Positions 34,395-46,818 of a stretch of 64,000 nt of DNA are shown here, one piece after another. The DNA lies in NCBI RefSeq assembly GCF_040939455.1, contig NC_134106.1, positions 75,399,001 through 75,463,000 of the forward strand. Direction: 5' to 3'. The position numbers and the translations under genes were made by a program. Every line of letters starts with the position of its first letter. Position 1 is the first letter of the stretch. This stretch comes from Microcebus murinus (taxonomy: Eukaryota; Chordata; Mammalia; Primates; Cheirogaleidae). The notes below the pieces were generated by a model. It did not search any database, was not told the origin of the DNA, and saw nothing but the letters and a program-made list of their open reading frames with translations.

Positions 34395-34862
34395 TAGTAA
34401 ATGTGGTCGGGGGCTCAAATCTCCATCAACAGAGGAGCGAATAATCAAAATGTGGTCTATATATACAATGAAATATCACTCGGCCTTAAAAAGGGAGGAA
34501 ATTCTGATACGCGCTACAGCATGGATGAACCTCAAGGACATTATGCTGAGTGAAATAATCCACTCACAAAAAGGCAAATTCTGTGTTCAGTAGTGTGAGG
34601 TTCCTAGAGTAGTCAAATCCATAGACACAGAAAATGCAAGGGGGTTGCCAGAGGCTGGAGGAGGGTGGCGAGCAGGGAGCAGTTAGTGTTTAATGGGTGC
34701 AGAATTTCAGTTTCGGAGAATAAAAACGTTCTGGAGCTGGGTAGTGGTGATGGTTGCACAACAATGGGAAGGTACTTAATACCACTGAACTGTACACTTG
34801 AAAATGGTTAAGATGGTAATTTTTATATTATGTGTATTTTACCACAATAAAAAAAAAAGTGG
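34395..34862 (+). repeat. L1 3' end with poly-A, sense
   Basis: GATGAACCTCAAGGACATTA, TTGCCAGAGGCTGGAGGAGG, GATGGTTGCACAACAATGGG, GAACTGTACACTTGAAAATG, then CACAATAAAAAAAAAAG: the classical end of an older L1, with the genuine 3' terminus at about 34860. Confidence 0.93.
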
Positions 34863-35680
34863 TTGGAGAAGGAAACGCTTTGGGAAACTTTCAAGATTTC
34901 CACGGTATTTGACTCTTCACAATGAGAGTGTGTTCATGAAAGACTTGCATGTATAAATAAGACTGAGGAGGAAAGCTAAAGATATGAAAAAGTTAGGCCC
35001 AGAAATGTGCATTGCTCTGAGGAAGTGAAAAAAAAGAAAGGGGGAGGGAAGCAGCCGGGGGCAACAGGCAGGAGCTGGAGAGGGGAGCCTTGTGGAAGGG
35101 TGTGAGAAGGTCTTGGGAGAACAGAACCATCTAGAAGGTCTATTTAAGTTGTCTGGCTGAACAATGTGCACCATGCTTGTGCGCAAGCACACCCACTCAC
35201 CAGCCAGGGAGAGCTCATGAAAGAGCTTCCATTTGCCAATAAATAAACTCAAAAATATTTTAAAAGCTTACCTCCTTTCAGAGGTTGATTTTTAACATTC
35301 CCTGCAAGCCCCAGTGAGGAGCCCCAAGTCGCCCAGAATCCTCTGCCAGTCACAGTAAATAGGACACACTATCCGGACAGGGAGGACCCTCTGCAGCCCG
35401 TAGCATGCCCAGGGTCTGGGGCACTCCAACAGAGTGAAGACTGAGGACTCCGCCTGGCAAGCGCATCTTTGGGAGAGAGAGGAAACTGCTCTTCATAATG
35501 GGGACGTGGGCAGCATGGCTCCTGGGAGCCGATGGCCAGCATTCTGGGGACGAACCCTGGTTCTGAGGAGGGCAGCCACCCATGTGTACATAGGAAATTG
35601 CACAAACTCTTTTCTTTTGGAGGAAAACTATGTCCTGAGCTCATCTGTCCTGGGAGTATCTGGCCCTGTACAAACTTCCC
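34863..35680. other. Unassigned non-coding DNA
   Basis: No gene or common repeat recognised. Confidence 0.4.
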
Positions 35681-35699
35681 ACTATACACACACACACAA

Positions 35700-35734
<35 letters not shown>
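35681..35734. repeat. (CA)n microsatellite
   Basis: A CA run with one AAATT interruption, about 54 bp. Confidence 0.95.
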
Positions 35735-35736
<2 letters not shown>

Positions 35737-36471
35737 ACCCACAACCATGCTGCACAACCGCTCCCCCAAACACACCCCTACTTTAGCTGCAAGGGCCTGT
35801 TTGGAGTAAGGTGGGAACCAGCCGTGGGAGGTCTCACATTGCCTCAGTGAATAGGGAAGTTTTATTTCTGACCTTCTACAAAGCTTTTTTCCATTAGTAG
35901 AATGCTAAAACATCCAGAAATGAAGATCACATCTTCTAACATGGGCTAAGATAGAATCTGAGAGTACAATGTGAACTTTCAAATAGATACATATCAGAAC
36001 CTTTAACCATTTGGTAAAAAAAAATATGTTGTCTGTGCTATTATTACAGCTCTGAAATGATGAAGTAAATAACAAGAACTGGAAAGAATGGAAAAAATGT
36101 TTGTTAGAGATTTAATGGGATTTTTGCTTTTTCCTTCTTTTCCTTTTTTGGTGTTTTTGGTGTCCTACCACAACCAGTGTCTACTGAATGCCCACTCAAA
36201 AGTTTCTCATTTAAGTTTCACAACAACCCAGCAACACGGATATTATTCTTGCTATGTGAATAAGCAAATGTAAGCTCAGCAAGGGCGCCGGGGGAATTAC
36301 ACAATGGCAGTGACACTGAGACAAACTACTGGGCTGGCTCTCCCATCCTGGCTTGCCTTTCCCACTGTCCCCATGTCCATGACCAAGTGCCTTCTACCTG
36401 GCACAAATCAGTAGTTTGGCTATTAGAATTTTGTCCCATATTTTAAACTGCAGTTATCCAAAATGAAAGCA
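35735..36471. other. Unassigned DNA containing an antisense MIR
   Basis: 36165-36320 reads as the complement of MIR (TGAATGCCCACTCAAAAG, TTCACAACAACCCAGC, GTAAGCTCAGCAAGGGCG). The rest is not recognised. Confidence 0.5.
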
Positions 36472-36681
36472 GCAGTTCTCAAACTTATGGGTCTGAGGAA
36501 CTCTTTGCACTCTTAAAAATCATTCAGATCCCTAAACAGTTTTTATTTGAGTCGGTTATATCTGCTGATATGTATCATATTAGAAATTGTCACAGAAAAT
36601 TTTTCAAGTAATTATTACTTCATTTAAAAAATAACAGTAACAAATCTATTAAGTGTGTTTTATGAATATAACTGTTTCCAG

Positions 36682-36687
<6 letters not shown>

Positions 36688-36736
<49 letters not shown>
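36688..36736. repeat. (TA)n microsatellite inside hAT
   Basis: A pure TA run of nearly 50 bp. It is self-complementary and can extrude a hairpin. Confidence 0.97.
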
Positions 36737-36737
<1 letters not shown>

Positions 36738-36932
36738 AAGAGTAGCATTGTTCTGCATTTTTACAAATCTCTTTAATGTCTGTCTTAATAGAAGACAGCT
36801 GAATTCTCATCTCTGCTTCTACTGGAATAATACACATCATATAGTTTCTGGAAACCGACACTGTACATTAGTGAGAGAATGAGAGTGAAAAAACCCAATA
36901 ACATCTTAGGATCATTATAAAAATAGTTTTGA

Positions 36933-37275
36933 GGCCGGGCGCGGTGGCTCACGCCTGTAATCCTAGCACTTTGGGAGGCCGAGGCGCGCGGATTGCTCAA
37001 GGTCAGGAGTTCGAAACCAGCCTGAGCGAGACCCCGTCTCTACCAAAAAATAGAAATAAATTAATTGACCAACTAAAAATATATATACAAAAAATTAGAC
37101 GGGCATGGTGGCTCATGCCTGTAGTCCCAGCTACTCGGGAGGCTGAGGCAGTAGGATCGCTGAGCCCAGGAGATTGAGGTTGCTGTGAGCCAGGCTGACG
37201 CCACGGCACTCACTCTAGCCTGGGCAACAAAGTGAGACTCTGTCTCAAAAAAAATAAAATAAAATAAAATAAATA
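36933..37275 (+). mobile_element. Lemur-type Alu SINE 6
   Basis: A full dimer with an AAAT-rich tail and target-site duplication AAAAATAGTTTTGA. It belongs to the same subfamily as Alu 5 (GGCAGTAGGATCGCTGAG). Confidence 0.97.
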
Positions 37276-37359
37276 AAAATAGTTTTGAATTCATGAACCT
37301 TCCGAAATGGTCTTGGTATGCCCAGGGGTCCCTGTACCACAATTTGAGAACCGTGACTT

Positions 37360-37639
37360 AGATAGAGCTCCATGCATGGGAGAGAGAGTAAGAGAAGTTG
37401 AGGGAGACACTCAAGAACACACCCACCATATCCCATACCTGTCCCTCTGCAACTTCCCTAGGCCGGCACGTCCCCATTACGTAACCCCAGTGGGGGAACC
37501 CCAGATTTGTCTCCAGACTGCCTGCCTTTCAAGCCATCTCCTTCCCTCTCAGCCCAGCTCAATCTTGAGAGAGAAATTAAACGTGGGCTAACTGGGCACG
37601 AGCTAACCGGAGGATACTGGCGTTTTTAATAAGGGCTTT
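37360..37639. other. Unassigned DNA between hAT and CpG island
   Basis: No repeat or exon recognised; GC content rises towards the island. Confidence 0.4.
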
Positions 37640-38700
37640 CCTAAGCTCGAACTCCAGAGCACGGCTGGGTTTTTCAGACTGCCTGAAACGGGATCGGCTG
37701 CCCCGCAGAGCGCAGGAGAAAGCGCCCCCAGAGAGGCACGAGTGCCGAGCTCTGCTCCTGACTGGCCGGTGCCTGAGACCTTCTCTCCATCTCCGAACTT
37801 GAGCTGCACTACCCGTCTGCCTCCTTCTCGGGCTGTCGTGGCGTCAGCTGACGTCGTGAACCTGAGCCCCTCTGGCAACCAAACTGCCCCCTGCTGTCAG
37901 CTGCCCACTGGGCAGACCCCTGGGAGTCTGTCCACCGCATGGCGTCCGGACTCACCCTGGGCAGGGCCAGTCCGTGCCTGTACGCACACCCCGCCGGGAC
38001 TCGACACACTGAGGTTTAGAAGCAAGGCCGATTCTTCCAGCCAGGGCCGTCTCGGCCGAGCACCGCGCGGGGCCACCGCGGAGCCCGCCCCTCAGCCCGG
38101 CCCCTCGTGCGGGCGGGCGCTCGGAGGCAGGGGACGCCGTCCCTGCGGACCGGACCGAGGAGGGCGGCTGCGGCGGCTGCGCCCACACGTGTGGAGGAGA
38201 GCGCATCCTCTGCGGAGGTGAGGGACCCGCCTGCCTCGCGGGCGCAGCACACCCCCACCTCGCCCTCTCCCGCACCGCCCGGGACGGTGCCCGCAGGGAC
38301 GCGCAGGGGACCCGGGGGACGTGCCCGGCCGGCCCGAGGCGCGCGCGGGCAGGGGCGGCGGCAGCCGCGCGGTACCTGTGCCGGAAGAGCGGGCAGCCGC
38401 CCAGGAGCCTGCGCAGCTCGTTCTTGAGGCTCCAGAAGTCGCCGTCCAGGTAGCGGTGCAGGGACGAGTCCCCGAGCCCCAGGTCAGCCGCCGGCTCCAT
38501 CGCGCCCCGGCCTCTGGCTCTGCCGCGTGGCTAATGGGTCGGCTTGTGTCCGCGCCTCCCCCGAGCTCCCGCAGGTGGGGCCCAGAGGCACGCCTCTTTA
38601 TCTCCACCCCGCCAGCCCGGTCTCCTCCCTCCTCACCTTCCTGTCCCCTCCCTCCACGGCCCGCCCTGCGCTGACCCGCCCCCCCTGGGCTGGGCTGAAG
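37640..38700 (-). promoter_or_regulatory. CpG island promoter
   Basis: A dense cluster of CpG dinucleotides, highest at about 38020-38580, in a window that is otherwise CpG-poor outside young Alus. It surrounds a minus-strand start codon. On the minus strand, upstream of the ATG, are a GATAAAG TATA-like word near 38600 and a GGGGGGCGGG GC box near 38677, which I read as possible core-promoter and Sp-type sites. No TSS can be fixed from sequence. Confidence 0.85.
38376..38500 (-). CDS. First coding exon, acyl-CoA-oxidase-like N-terminus (ACOXL candidate)
   Basis: The minus-strand ATG at 38500 has a strong context (G at -3, G at +4) and lies in a CpG island. The frame gives 41 codons and two bases (125 nt) and then reaches a CAG|GTACCG donor (GT at 38375-38374). 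The peptide starts MEPAADLG and has a compact amphipathic segment, RYLDGDFWSLKNELRRLL, followed by CPLFRHR. LDG near the start, a K/R/E-rich helix and a P-L/D-F word match the N-terminal helix of acyl-CoA oxidases (peroxisomal flavoenzymes that oxidise acyl-CoA and make hydrogen peroxide). The divergent paralogue ACOXL, which has long introns, is my best guess by inference. Beyond the donor the frame turns into Ala/Pro/Arg-rich low-complexity translation of CpG island, typical of intron. No catalytic residue is encoded here, and no other exon is visible in the window. Confidence 0.6.
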
Positions 38701-39303
38701 CGCTGTCCAGCAAGTCGCGCTCCTACGCAGTCTCCTCTCGCTCTTCTAAGGAACCGCAAACCCTACCCGCTTGCCCTGCTAGCCAGTTGTCCCTTTAGGT
38801 TTGTGGGCTACAAGAGGCAAGTATTAGATCCCCAGAGAGTGTGCTGGTCCCAGAGTCGTGAGGGATCCGTGCCAGCCACTTTGCCTGGCTCCCAAGATCC
38901 AGGATGACTTGGCTGGCTCTGGCCCCAACTGAGCTGCACTTCAGCTCAAGTCCCTGCCACCCTCAAACTGGGCATTCCAGCGAACTCTAATATCGCTGTG
39001 ATCTGCAGGTGGCCCAGGCCTACAGGACTAAAGTCCAGGGTAGCTGGGAGCTGCAGACAGAACACAGTAACCAACTGGAATACTAAACTCACTCTCAAGA
39101 ATCTCCGTTTTTGCTATTGTGCCAGTAGGAAAGGAGTTATAATCTACGTGGAAAATGTTCCTTCCTTTCCTCTAACTCTTATGTACTTTATTGATTCTCC
39201 TTTTAAATAGGCAAGGAAATGTTAGTTGCTCTCTAAAGACTACTTTGCTGGGGAGATCACCCTTGTGGGTGTGGTCTGTTGTCATTAGGTTAGCGCACAC
39301 CAT
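38701..39303. other. Unassigned DNA upstream of the promoter
   Basis: CpG falls off after 38700. No repeat or exon recognised. If a divergent transcript starts from the island, this is where it would run, but I see no coding signal for one. Confidence 0.4.
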
Positions 39304-39304
39304 C

Positions 39305-39782
39305 CCTAGTAGCTTCCTAGGGCTGCTGCAACAAATTACTACAAACTGGGTGGCTTAAGGCAGCACAAATTTTTTCTTTTACAATTCTGGAGATCTAAAG
39401 TCCAAAAGGGCTCCACAGGGCTAAAATCAAGATGTTGGCAGAGCTGGGTTCTTTCTGGGGGCTCCAAAAAAAAATTCCTTTTCCTTGTCTTTTCTAGCTT
39501 CTACAGGGTGCCTGCGTTTCTTGACTCCTGGCCCTGCCGTCCTCTGTCTTCAAAATGCATGACTTCAACCTCTGCTTCCATTGTTCCTCTTCTTTTGACC
39601 TTAAGCTTCTTGCCTCCCTCTTAAAAGTACTTGTTTACATTGGGTGCATCTGGGTAATCCAGGAAAATTCTTAACTTAGTCACATCAGCAATGTCCCTTC
39701 TGGCCAAGACAGCACATTCTCAGGTTCTGGGGATTCAAATATAAACATCTCTGGTGGGTCATTATTCTGTCTACCACACCTG
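39305..39782 (-). repeat. MLT1-like MaLR LTR, antisense
   Basis: GCTTCCTAGGGCTGCTGCAA, ACAAACTGGGTGGCTTAAG, ACAATTCTGGAGATCTAAAG, then GACTTCAACCTCTGCTTCC are complement of a MaLR LTR in order. Confidence 0.87.
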
Positions 39783-40778
39783 TGTGGCTGCAAGTAACAA
39801 CATCCAACCAAATGCAAAGAATAAGGGCTTTCCTTTCTCACAGAACAGGAAGCATGGAGGTAGGGAGCCCCAAAAGCTAATTCGATGGCTCTACCCTAGG
39901 GACCCAGCTTCTTTCTATTTTTCTGTTCCACCATCTGCCATCCTTTCTCAGTGTTACCTTTATCTTTTTTTTTTTTTTTAACTCATCTCCTCCCAGTCAT
40001 AAGACGGATGCTACAACTCCAAGCACCAGTGTGTGCCAAGCAGAAAGGGAGTGCTTCCTTTTGTATCAGTAAAGCTCCTGGCTGGAAGGGACACATGTAA
40101 CTTTCACCCACAATTCCCTGGACAAAGCAGCTCACTCCTGACTTTGTGTGAGAGGAAAGTACCATCCTGCACATCCCAGAAGACCAACGCCCAAAGTGTT
40201 AATAGCCTGTGAGCAGTGCTAGTGACTACTAAATCTGCCCTTCTGGCCACTCCTTCCCTGCCACAGGCAAAACACACTCTCCACTCCTCCCAGGAGGCAA
40301 CCAAAGCCCCACACCATCACATCAAGTCCAGGTCCCTGGGACATCAGGTCAGGATGTGGTTCCTCTTGATCCGGAGACCTATAAACTGAAAAGATAAGTT
40401 AAATTGCCTTCCAAGTGCATCTAGCTTGAGCGAGGAAAAAAAACCAACTTTGTTATTATGAGCCACTAAGATTTTTTGGAGAATTGTTTATTACCTAGCC
40501 TATCATGGAAGATTCTGGAAGAATGTTGCTGATGAAATAAAAAACTAAAATAGGTGCACTGGCCTGGGTGCTAGGAGGAGCAGGGAGGAAGCTGTTGGCC
40601 AAAGCTGGATGGAAGGAGGTTCATGTTATGAAGAGGCAAACATTTGACAAACTGTCACCTACAGATGACATACCTAATGAACTCATCACTCCAAAAGAAC
40701 ATGATGAAAACACAAGATTGGCATTGCATGTTGGCTGCTCTTGGCTGTGTTTGACAAAGCATTATAAGAAGGAGATGA
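39783..40778. other. Unassigned non-coding DNA
   Basis: No recognised repeat. A T-run lies at 39966-39979. Confidence 0.4.
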
Positions 40779-41138
<360 letters not shown>

Positions 41139-41147
41139 GAAGGAGAT

Positions 41148-41640
41148 GGGCTTAGAAAAGAAGTGACCAGTTTGCAAGCAGGATAGAAGAGACTAAAAGG
41201 TCCAGAAATCCAGGGACTTTTGGGGTTAGAAGAGGCAACTGCTTCCCCATTTCTGTTACTAAAAGATAAATCTGAGAGGTGGTTTTTAGTAAAAAAGGCC
41301 AATTAAAACTCAGGAACCTCAAACTCTACTCTCTTGCCCCTTGTGGCAAGGATAGGATCAAGAGTCTGACCTGAACTCTTGTGACAAATGGATTTTGGAG
41401 ATGCCCAGCAAGCCACCTCCTTACCCCAGGCCCTGTGGATCCAAGCAACTCCCATCTGAAGCATTGCCAGTCACCACATCAGAATACAAGGGAGTGGTTC
41501 GAATCATCTGCTGGCTTGTAAAGGTACACCCAGAAGTGATCACTTTGCAAGCAGGGGTGTAAGGGAATAAGGAGTCCACAACCTCAGGGACTTTTAGGGT
41601 TGAAAGAGGCAACTGCTTCCCTTGTTATTTGCTCCTAATA
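41148..41640. repeat. Imperfect direct repeat pair (about 100 bp units)
   Basis: The stretch at about 41162-41270 (GCAAGCAGGATAGAAG..., GGGACTTTTGGGGTTAG, AGAGGCAACTGCTTCCC) recurs at about 41536-41640 (GCAAGCAGGGGTGTAAG..., GGGACTTTTAGGGTTG, AGAGGCAACTGCTTCCC). The spacing is about 370 bp. Origin unknown. Confidence 0.75.
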
Positions 41641-41644
41641 ACAT

Positions 41645-41775
41645 GAACATTCATTTGAATATCCACAGTACAATGATCAACATCAGAAAATCAACATTGG
41701 TACAATAATAGTATATAATCCATCTTTTTTAACTTTCACCAATTGTCCCAATAATGTATTAATCCAATGTGCAGC
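41645..41775 (-). repeat. L1M-type 3' UTR fragment, antisense
   Basis: CAACATCAGAAAATCAACAT, then AACTTTCACCAATTGTCCC is complement of the L1M 3' UTR seen in sense at about 20470-20540. Confidence 0.6.
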
Positions 41776-43880
41776 AAGGTTTGCTACACGGGGGTCTGGC
41801 GAGGAGGTGATGCCCACTCCAACTCCCCATCCAGCCACCTCCTGGGGCTTGGTTTTGGCAAACACCTCTCCCACTTCCTTGAATCCTTCCCCAGCCTTTT
41901 CCCCAAATGCCTTCCCCCTTGGCAGGCAGCATAATGGGACCAGGACTGCCATCGCCTCCAGAACTGTAGGTTGCCCTATACAGTAATACCCCCAAAAGCA
42001 TTCTGCTGACATTTTTCCTTCAAGGTCATCAATAGGATATCAGAGGTCAAAGACACAGAGTACATGTGCCAGCTACCTGAGGCCCAGGTTCAAAAGCCCT
42101 CCTTGAGCGGAGGCCAGAAGGCAGGCCTGCAGAGCAAGGCTGGGCTAAGCCAGCGTCCCCACAGCTGGACGCAGCAGGGGCTGGAGGAAACCAGCAGTCA
42201 AGGGCCTCTGAGAAGGAGGGATGGATCCACAGTGCACTGGGGTGGCATCTGGGTTTGCCCAGGGGCCACCCGGAAGCCCTAGGACCTTACTACAAGAGTG
42301 AGGCCATAAACTGCTGCTGACTTCACTCTGTGCTGCTCCTGGACCCTGGGCCCTTGCACGAGAGGCAAACCACTCAGCGAGAACACTTAGAGAGCATTCC
42401 CATATGTGGTGGCTCTATGACGTTGCCCCAGCTGTGGGCATCTGGGGTGCAGGTTTCCTTGAAGTTCCTTGCACAGATGAGTAGCCAGCAATGTTAACTG
42501 ACTTGCCCAAGGGCACGCTGCTCTCAGTGGCAGAGGACCCGGGCCTCTGAAGTCCTATCCAGGGCTCACACTCTTCATCATACCACCCGGACGAGCTTGA
42601 CCTGGGGGCCTTGGCGAACTTTATGGACGCTGCTTTTATGGAAGCCTGGGGCATGAACATTACAAGCCAGGGCTCAGGGTTCTATGGTGAGGCACAGCCT
42701 GTTCTCGGGGACACCTCAGTGTGTTCTGTAGAAATCACAGAACCATAATGTGAGAGCCGGGGGCAACCTGGATCTTGTCCAGCCAATCCCTTCTGCTCAG
42801 AGGAGGACACCGAAGGGGCTCGGCCTCTGATGGAGTAGTGTGGCCACTGCACTGGGGTTTGAGGAGGGAGAAATGGGATGATTTGGGAAACTATAGTGTC
42901 CCCATGCTCCTCAGTACCCCCCAGGCTGAGTACTTCGGTAGTCACAGAAATAGTGGCAGCTGAGATTTACCTGGCCTGTGCCTTACCTGTCCACGCGGAG
43001 CCTTGCTGCCTGACAAGGCCCTCTTCTTATCTCATCGACTCTCCAGGGGCCCTGGGGGCCTCTCCCATATGAGCACAAGAGGTTCTACTGCCTCCCCTGG
43101 GCACTGACTCACGCAGAGCCCAGGATGGGAGGGAAAACTGGTGTGTGGGGACAAGAGCCAGGAAACACAGCTTCCCTTTAGGTTGTCAGCTTGGGAACAG
43201 GGTCCTAGAGCAGAGTTTGCAATGGGAAAACTCTGGCAACTTTTACTGCCTTCTCTGAGCTCAAGTGCCAGGCACATGTCCAGGGAGAGGGAAGGGCCAA
43301 ATTCTGAAACAGCTGCCACGTTGTCCTCAGGAATACCCTCCCTGTACATGGCCACAGCTTCCTTCCAGGGTCACCCCAGACATGTCTGCCTCCTTTTCTC
43401 CCTGAGAAAATGTCTTCCCACAAGTGGACTCAGATGGGCTCACTCCAGCCTTCACTGACCCCACCGGGCACAAGTGGCCCCTGCTGGGAACACACACGCT
43501 CACACTCCCTGATCCCCCAGCAGGCAGGCAGGGGTCAAGGGCTCCCAGGCACACTCCCATGCACACCGTTCTTGAAAACAATCAGGCTGTGAACCGTGGT
43601 GCTCCCTGTCCCTGGCTCCAGGGAGCAAGACCAGCCAGTTTTGAGGCCAGCTCAGTTTCCCACATGCCTCCTCCAAGACATAAGTTCCTGGTCCAAAGTA
43701 GACCTTCCCAACATAAGGTCCGTGGATCAACCTGTGTCAACCTGTGTCGCACTGAGGATTATCACTGTATGCTGCCATACAGGGATCTCCGAACTCCAGG
43801 AGGTACTGTTGTTTAAAATGCAAGTGAAGAATAGTCTGGTATGTCAAAGTTGCTACTTTGGGTGTAAAAGAGAGGACTAA
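41776..43880. other. Unassigned, repeat-poor, moderately GC-rich DNA
   Basis: About 2.1 kb with little repeat content apart from a possible antisense MIR near 42470-42560 (TTAACTGACTTGCCCAAGGG). Overlapping frames of up to 130 codons occur on both strands near 43140-43820, but no domain or splice support is visible. Confidence 0.45.
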
Positions 43881-43912
43881 TATGTGTGTGTGTCTGTGTG
43901 TGTGTGTGTGTG
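43881..43912. repeat. (GT)n microsatellite
   Basis: A GT run with one CT interruption. Confidence 0.9.
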
Positions 43913-43945
43913 CATTTACTTATGTTTTCAAAACTACACCAGATA

Positions 43946-44745
<800 letters not shown>

Positions 44746-44750
44746 ATTTT

Positions 44751-44910
<160 letters not shown>

Positions 44911-44919
44911 TAATAATAA

Positions 44920-46455
44920 TTAAGATTTTTAGTATAAGAGTAACAGATATAAAAATCAAAGAAATTAAGACAAAATCTTTAACTTAAATCCTTGTCTTAC
45001 ATTTGGGTTTACAGTCTTACGTGACTGTATGGTTTGTGTCTCACCGACGAGGTATGTCCTAGTTCTAGTCAACGAAAAGGCCTAGAAGCGATATCTCTAC
45101 CCAGTAGCCATGAGGCCCCGGCACCCAGATTCTATTTTTCCATACTGTTTTCCACTAAATAAACCGGAGTTCCTTAGAAAATGGGCTTATTCTAGGGCTA
45201 GTGCAGGAATGTCCAAGGAGAACCTTGGGCATCATTGTTGTGCCCGAACGCAAGGATGTCATCCTAAAAGACTGAGCTTGTATCAAAAGGACACAGGAGG
45301 CCTCCATTGTCCAAATGGGACAATTTGAACAACAACAAAGATAGCTATAATGGATTGAAGCACATCGAATATATAAAAACCCAAAATATTTATAACAACA
45401 ACAAAAAACCACCCACATTAGTCACTATGGAGCTTGCTAGGGAACCCATTCATTATTTTTAAATTTGATAAATAAGGAGAAAGGGTCAGATATTTATCCT
45501 TACTTTATTGTTCTTAAGAAACCCACGTATTTGTAGAAGGAAAGCTCTCGATTATAGAATTTCAGCTAATAAATGTGACATGATGACAGTTTAGTAACCA
45601 TCAGCCTGGCAAACCCTAATGAGATGATGGACTGGGTCCCCACTGGCTGCTAACCCTGCGCAGAGCAGTGCGAGCTTGGTGAGGACTACAGTGGGTAGAT
45701 CAGGCTGATACCATGCCAACCTGCTAACCATTCTTAATGAGATGAACAAAGGGACAACCAGACATTCTGGCTCCTGCTGTGGTGCAATACAAAGTACAAG
45801 GCACCACCTGTTAAATTTCTTGAGGAAAAAAATTGAACATGAATCTAAATCAAGCCTCTAGGTATAGCAGCTAGTGTATAGAAAATACAAGGGAGAGACA
45901 AACACGTTTAAAAAAAAAAATGCACAAAGATGAAATTAACCAAACCTCAAAATGTAGAGGATTCATTAGAACAAATGGTCAAGTATTTTCAATAAATAAA
46001 AGACATAAGAAAGAAAAGGGAATGCTGTTATAGTTAATATAACAAAAGCAACAAATCAAAAGACTCATTAAACCAATGTGCGGACCTGTTTGAATTAGGT
46101 GAAAAGTATTCCACTTGTACCAGCTGTAAAATTTTGAAATTTTGAAAATTGCATGTGAACTGGGTATTTGAAGATATGAAGGAATTGCTGTTAGCGTTTT
46201 TTGGTATAATGATGGCATTATGAATGTTTTGCTTTTAGTCCTTTTCTGTTAGAGATACATAAGTGTTTCAGCTGAAATGATACAATGTCTGGGACTTGCT
46301 TTAAAATTTGGAAAAACAAAAACAAATGGGGAGGGTGTGATGAATTAAGAGCAGAAGAATGTTGAAATGCAAGATGATAGAATGTGTGCTAATTATATTA
46401 ATACTAGTCTCTCTACTTTTGTGTATATTTGAACATTTCTGTAATACTTAAATTG
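44920..46455 (+). repeat. L1M-type 3' UTR, sense, right part
   Basis: TTGAACAACAACAAAGATAG, AAACCCTAATGAGATGATGG, GTCCCCACTGGCTGCTAACC, AAGTACAAGGCACCACCTG, then CTAGTCTCTCTACTTTTGTG and TTTCTGTAATACTTAAATTG follow the order of an L1M 3' UTR. Non-coding. Confidence 0.6.
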
Positions 46456-46583
46456 ATTTTAGAAATGTCACTTCCCTCCATCCCAATCCTCTGCATCAGA
46501 ATTCCTGAGCAGGGCCTGGGCTCCTGTTTTGCACAAGGATCCCAGGTGATTGTTACATCTGTAGTTTGAAACCACTGGCCTAA
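46456..46583. other. Unassigned short stretch
   Basis: No recognised element. Confidence 0.35.
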
Positions 46584-46818
46584 AGCAGGGGTCCTCATAC
46601 AATAGCCCTGGCCAAATTCAGCCCACCATCTACTTTGGTAAGTAAAATTTTATTGGAGCACATGCACGTTTGTTCATTTACATATTGTCCATGTGGCTTT
46701 CATGCTACAACAGCAGAGTCAAGTATTTGCAGCAGAGACCACACAGCCTGACAAACCTAAACTATTTGCTATCCACCCTCGGAAAGAAAAGGTTTGCCAA
46801 CTTTTGGTTTGAAGGATA
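46584..46818 (+). mobile_element. hAT-like short DNA transposon
   Basis: It starts CAGGGGTCCTCATACAATAG and ends GGTTTGCCAACTTTTGG. Inside are TTTTATTGGAGCACATGC and CAGCAGAGTCAAGTATTTGC. The ends are degenerate inverted repeats of the CAGGGGTC(A/G)GCAAACT type. Non-coding MITE-like copy. Confidence 0.6.

Larger units (their letters stand above)
36472..37355 (+). mobile_element. hAT-Charlie-type DNA transposon remnant, copy 2 (split by Alu)
   Basis: It starts CAGTTCTCAAACTTATGGG and ends CAATTTGAGAACCGTG, degenerate terminal inverted repeats of the same type as the 7851-8694 element. Shared internal words include ATTTGAGTCGGTTATATCTG-type sequence, GTAGCATTGTTCTGCAT and AATAGAAGACAGCTGAATTC. 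A (TA)n run and a lemur Alu have expanded or inserted inside. No transposase remains. Confidence 0.8.

Noticed and set aside
37952..38375. Extension of the exon-1 frame beyond the donor
   Set aside because: The composition switches to Ala/Pro/Arg-rich translation of CpG island directly after a good CAG|GT donor, so I treat it as intron.
38092..38674. Other long frames across the CpG island (up to 171 codons)
   Set aside because: GC-rich DNA is stop-poor; these are shadows of the same region in other frames.
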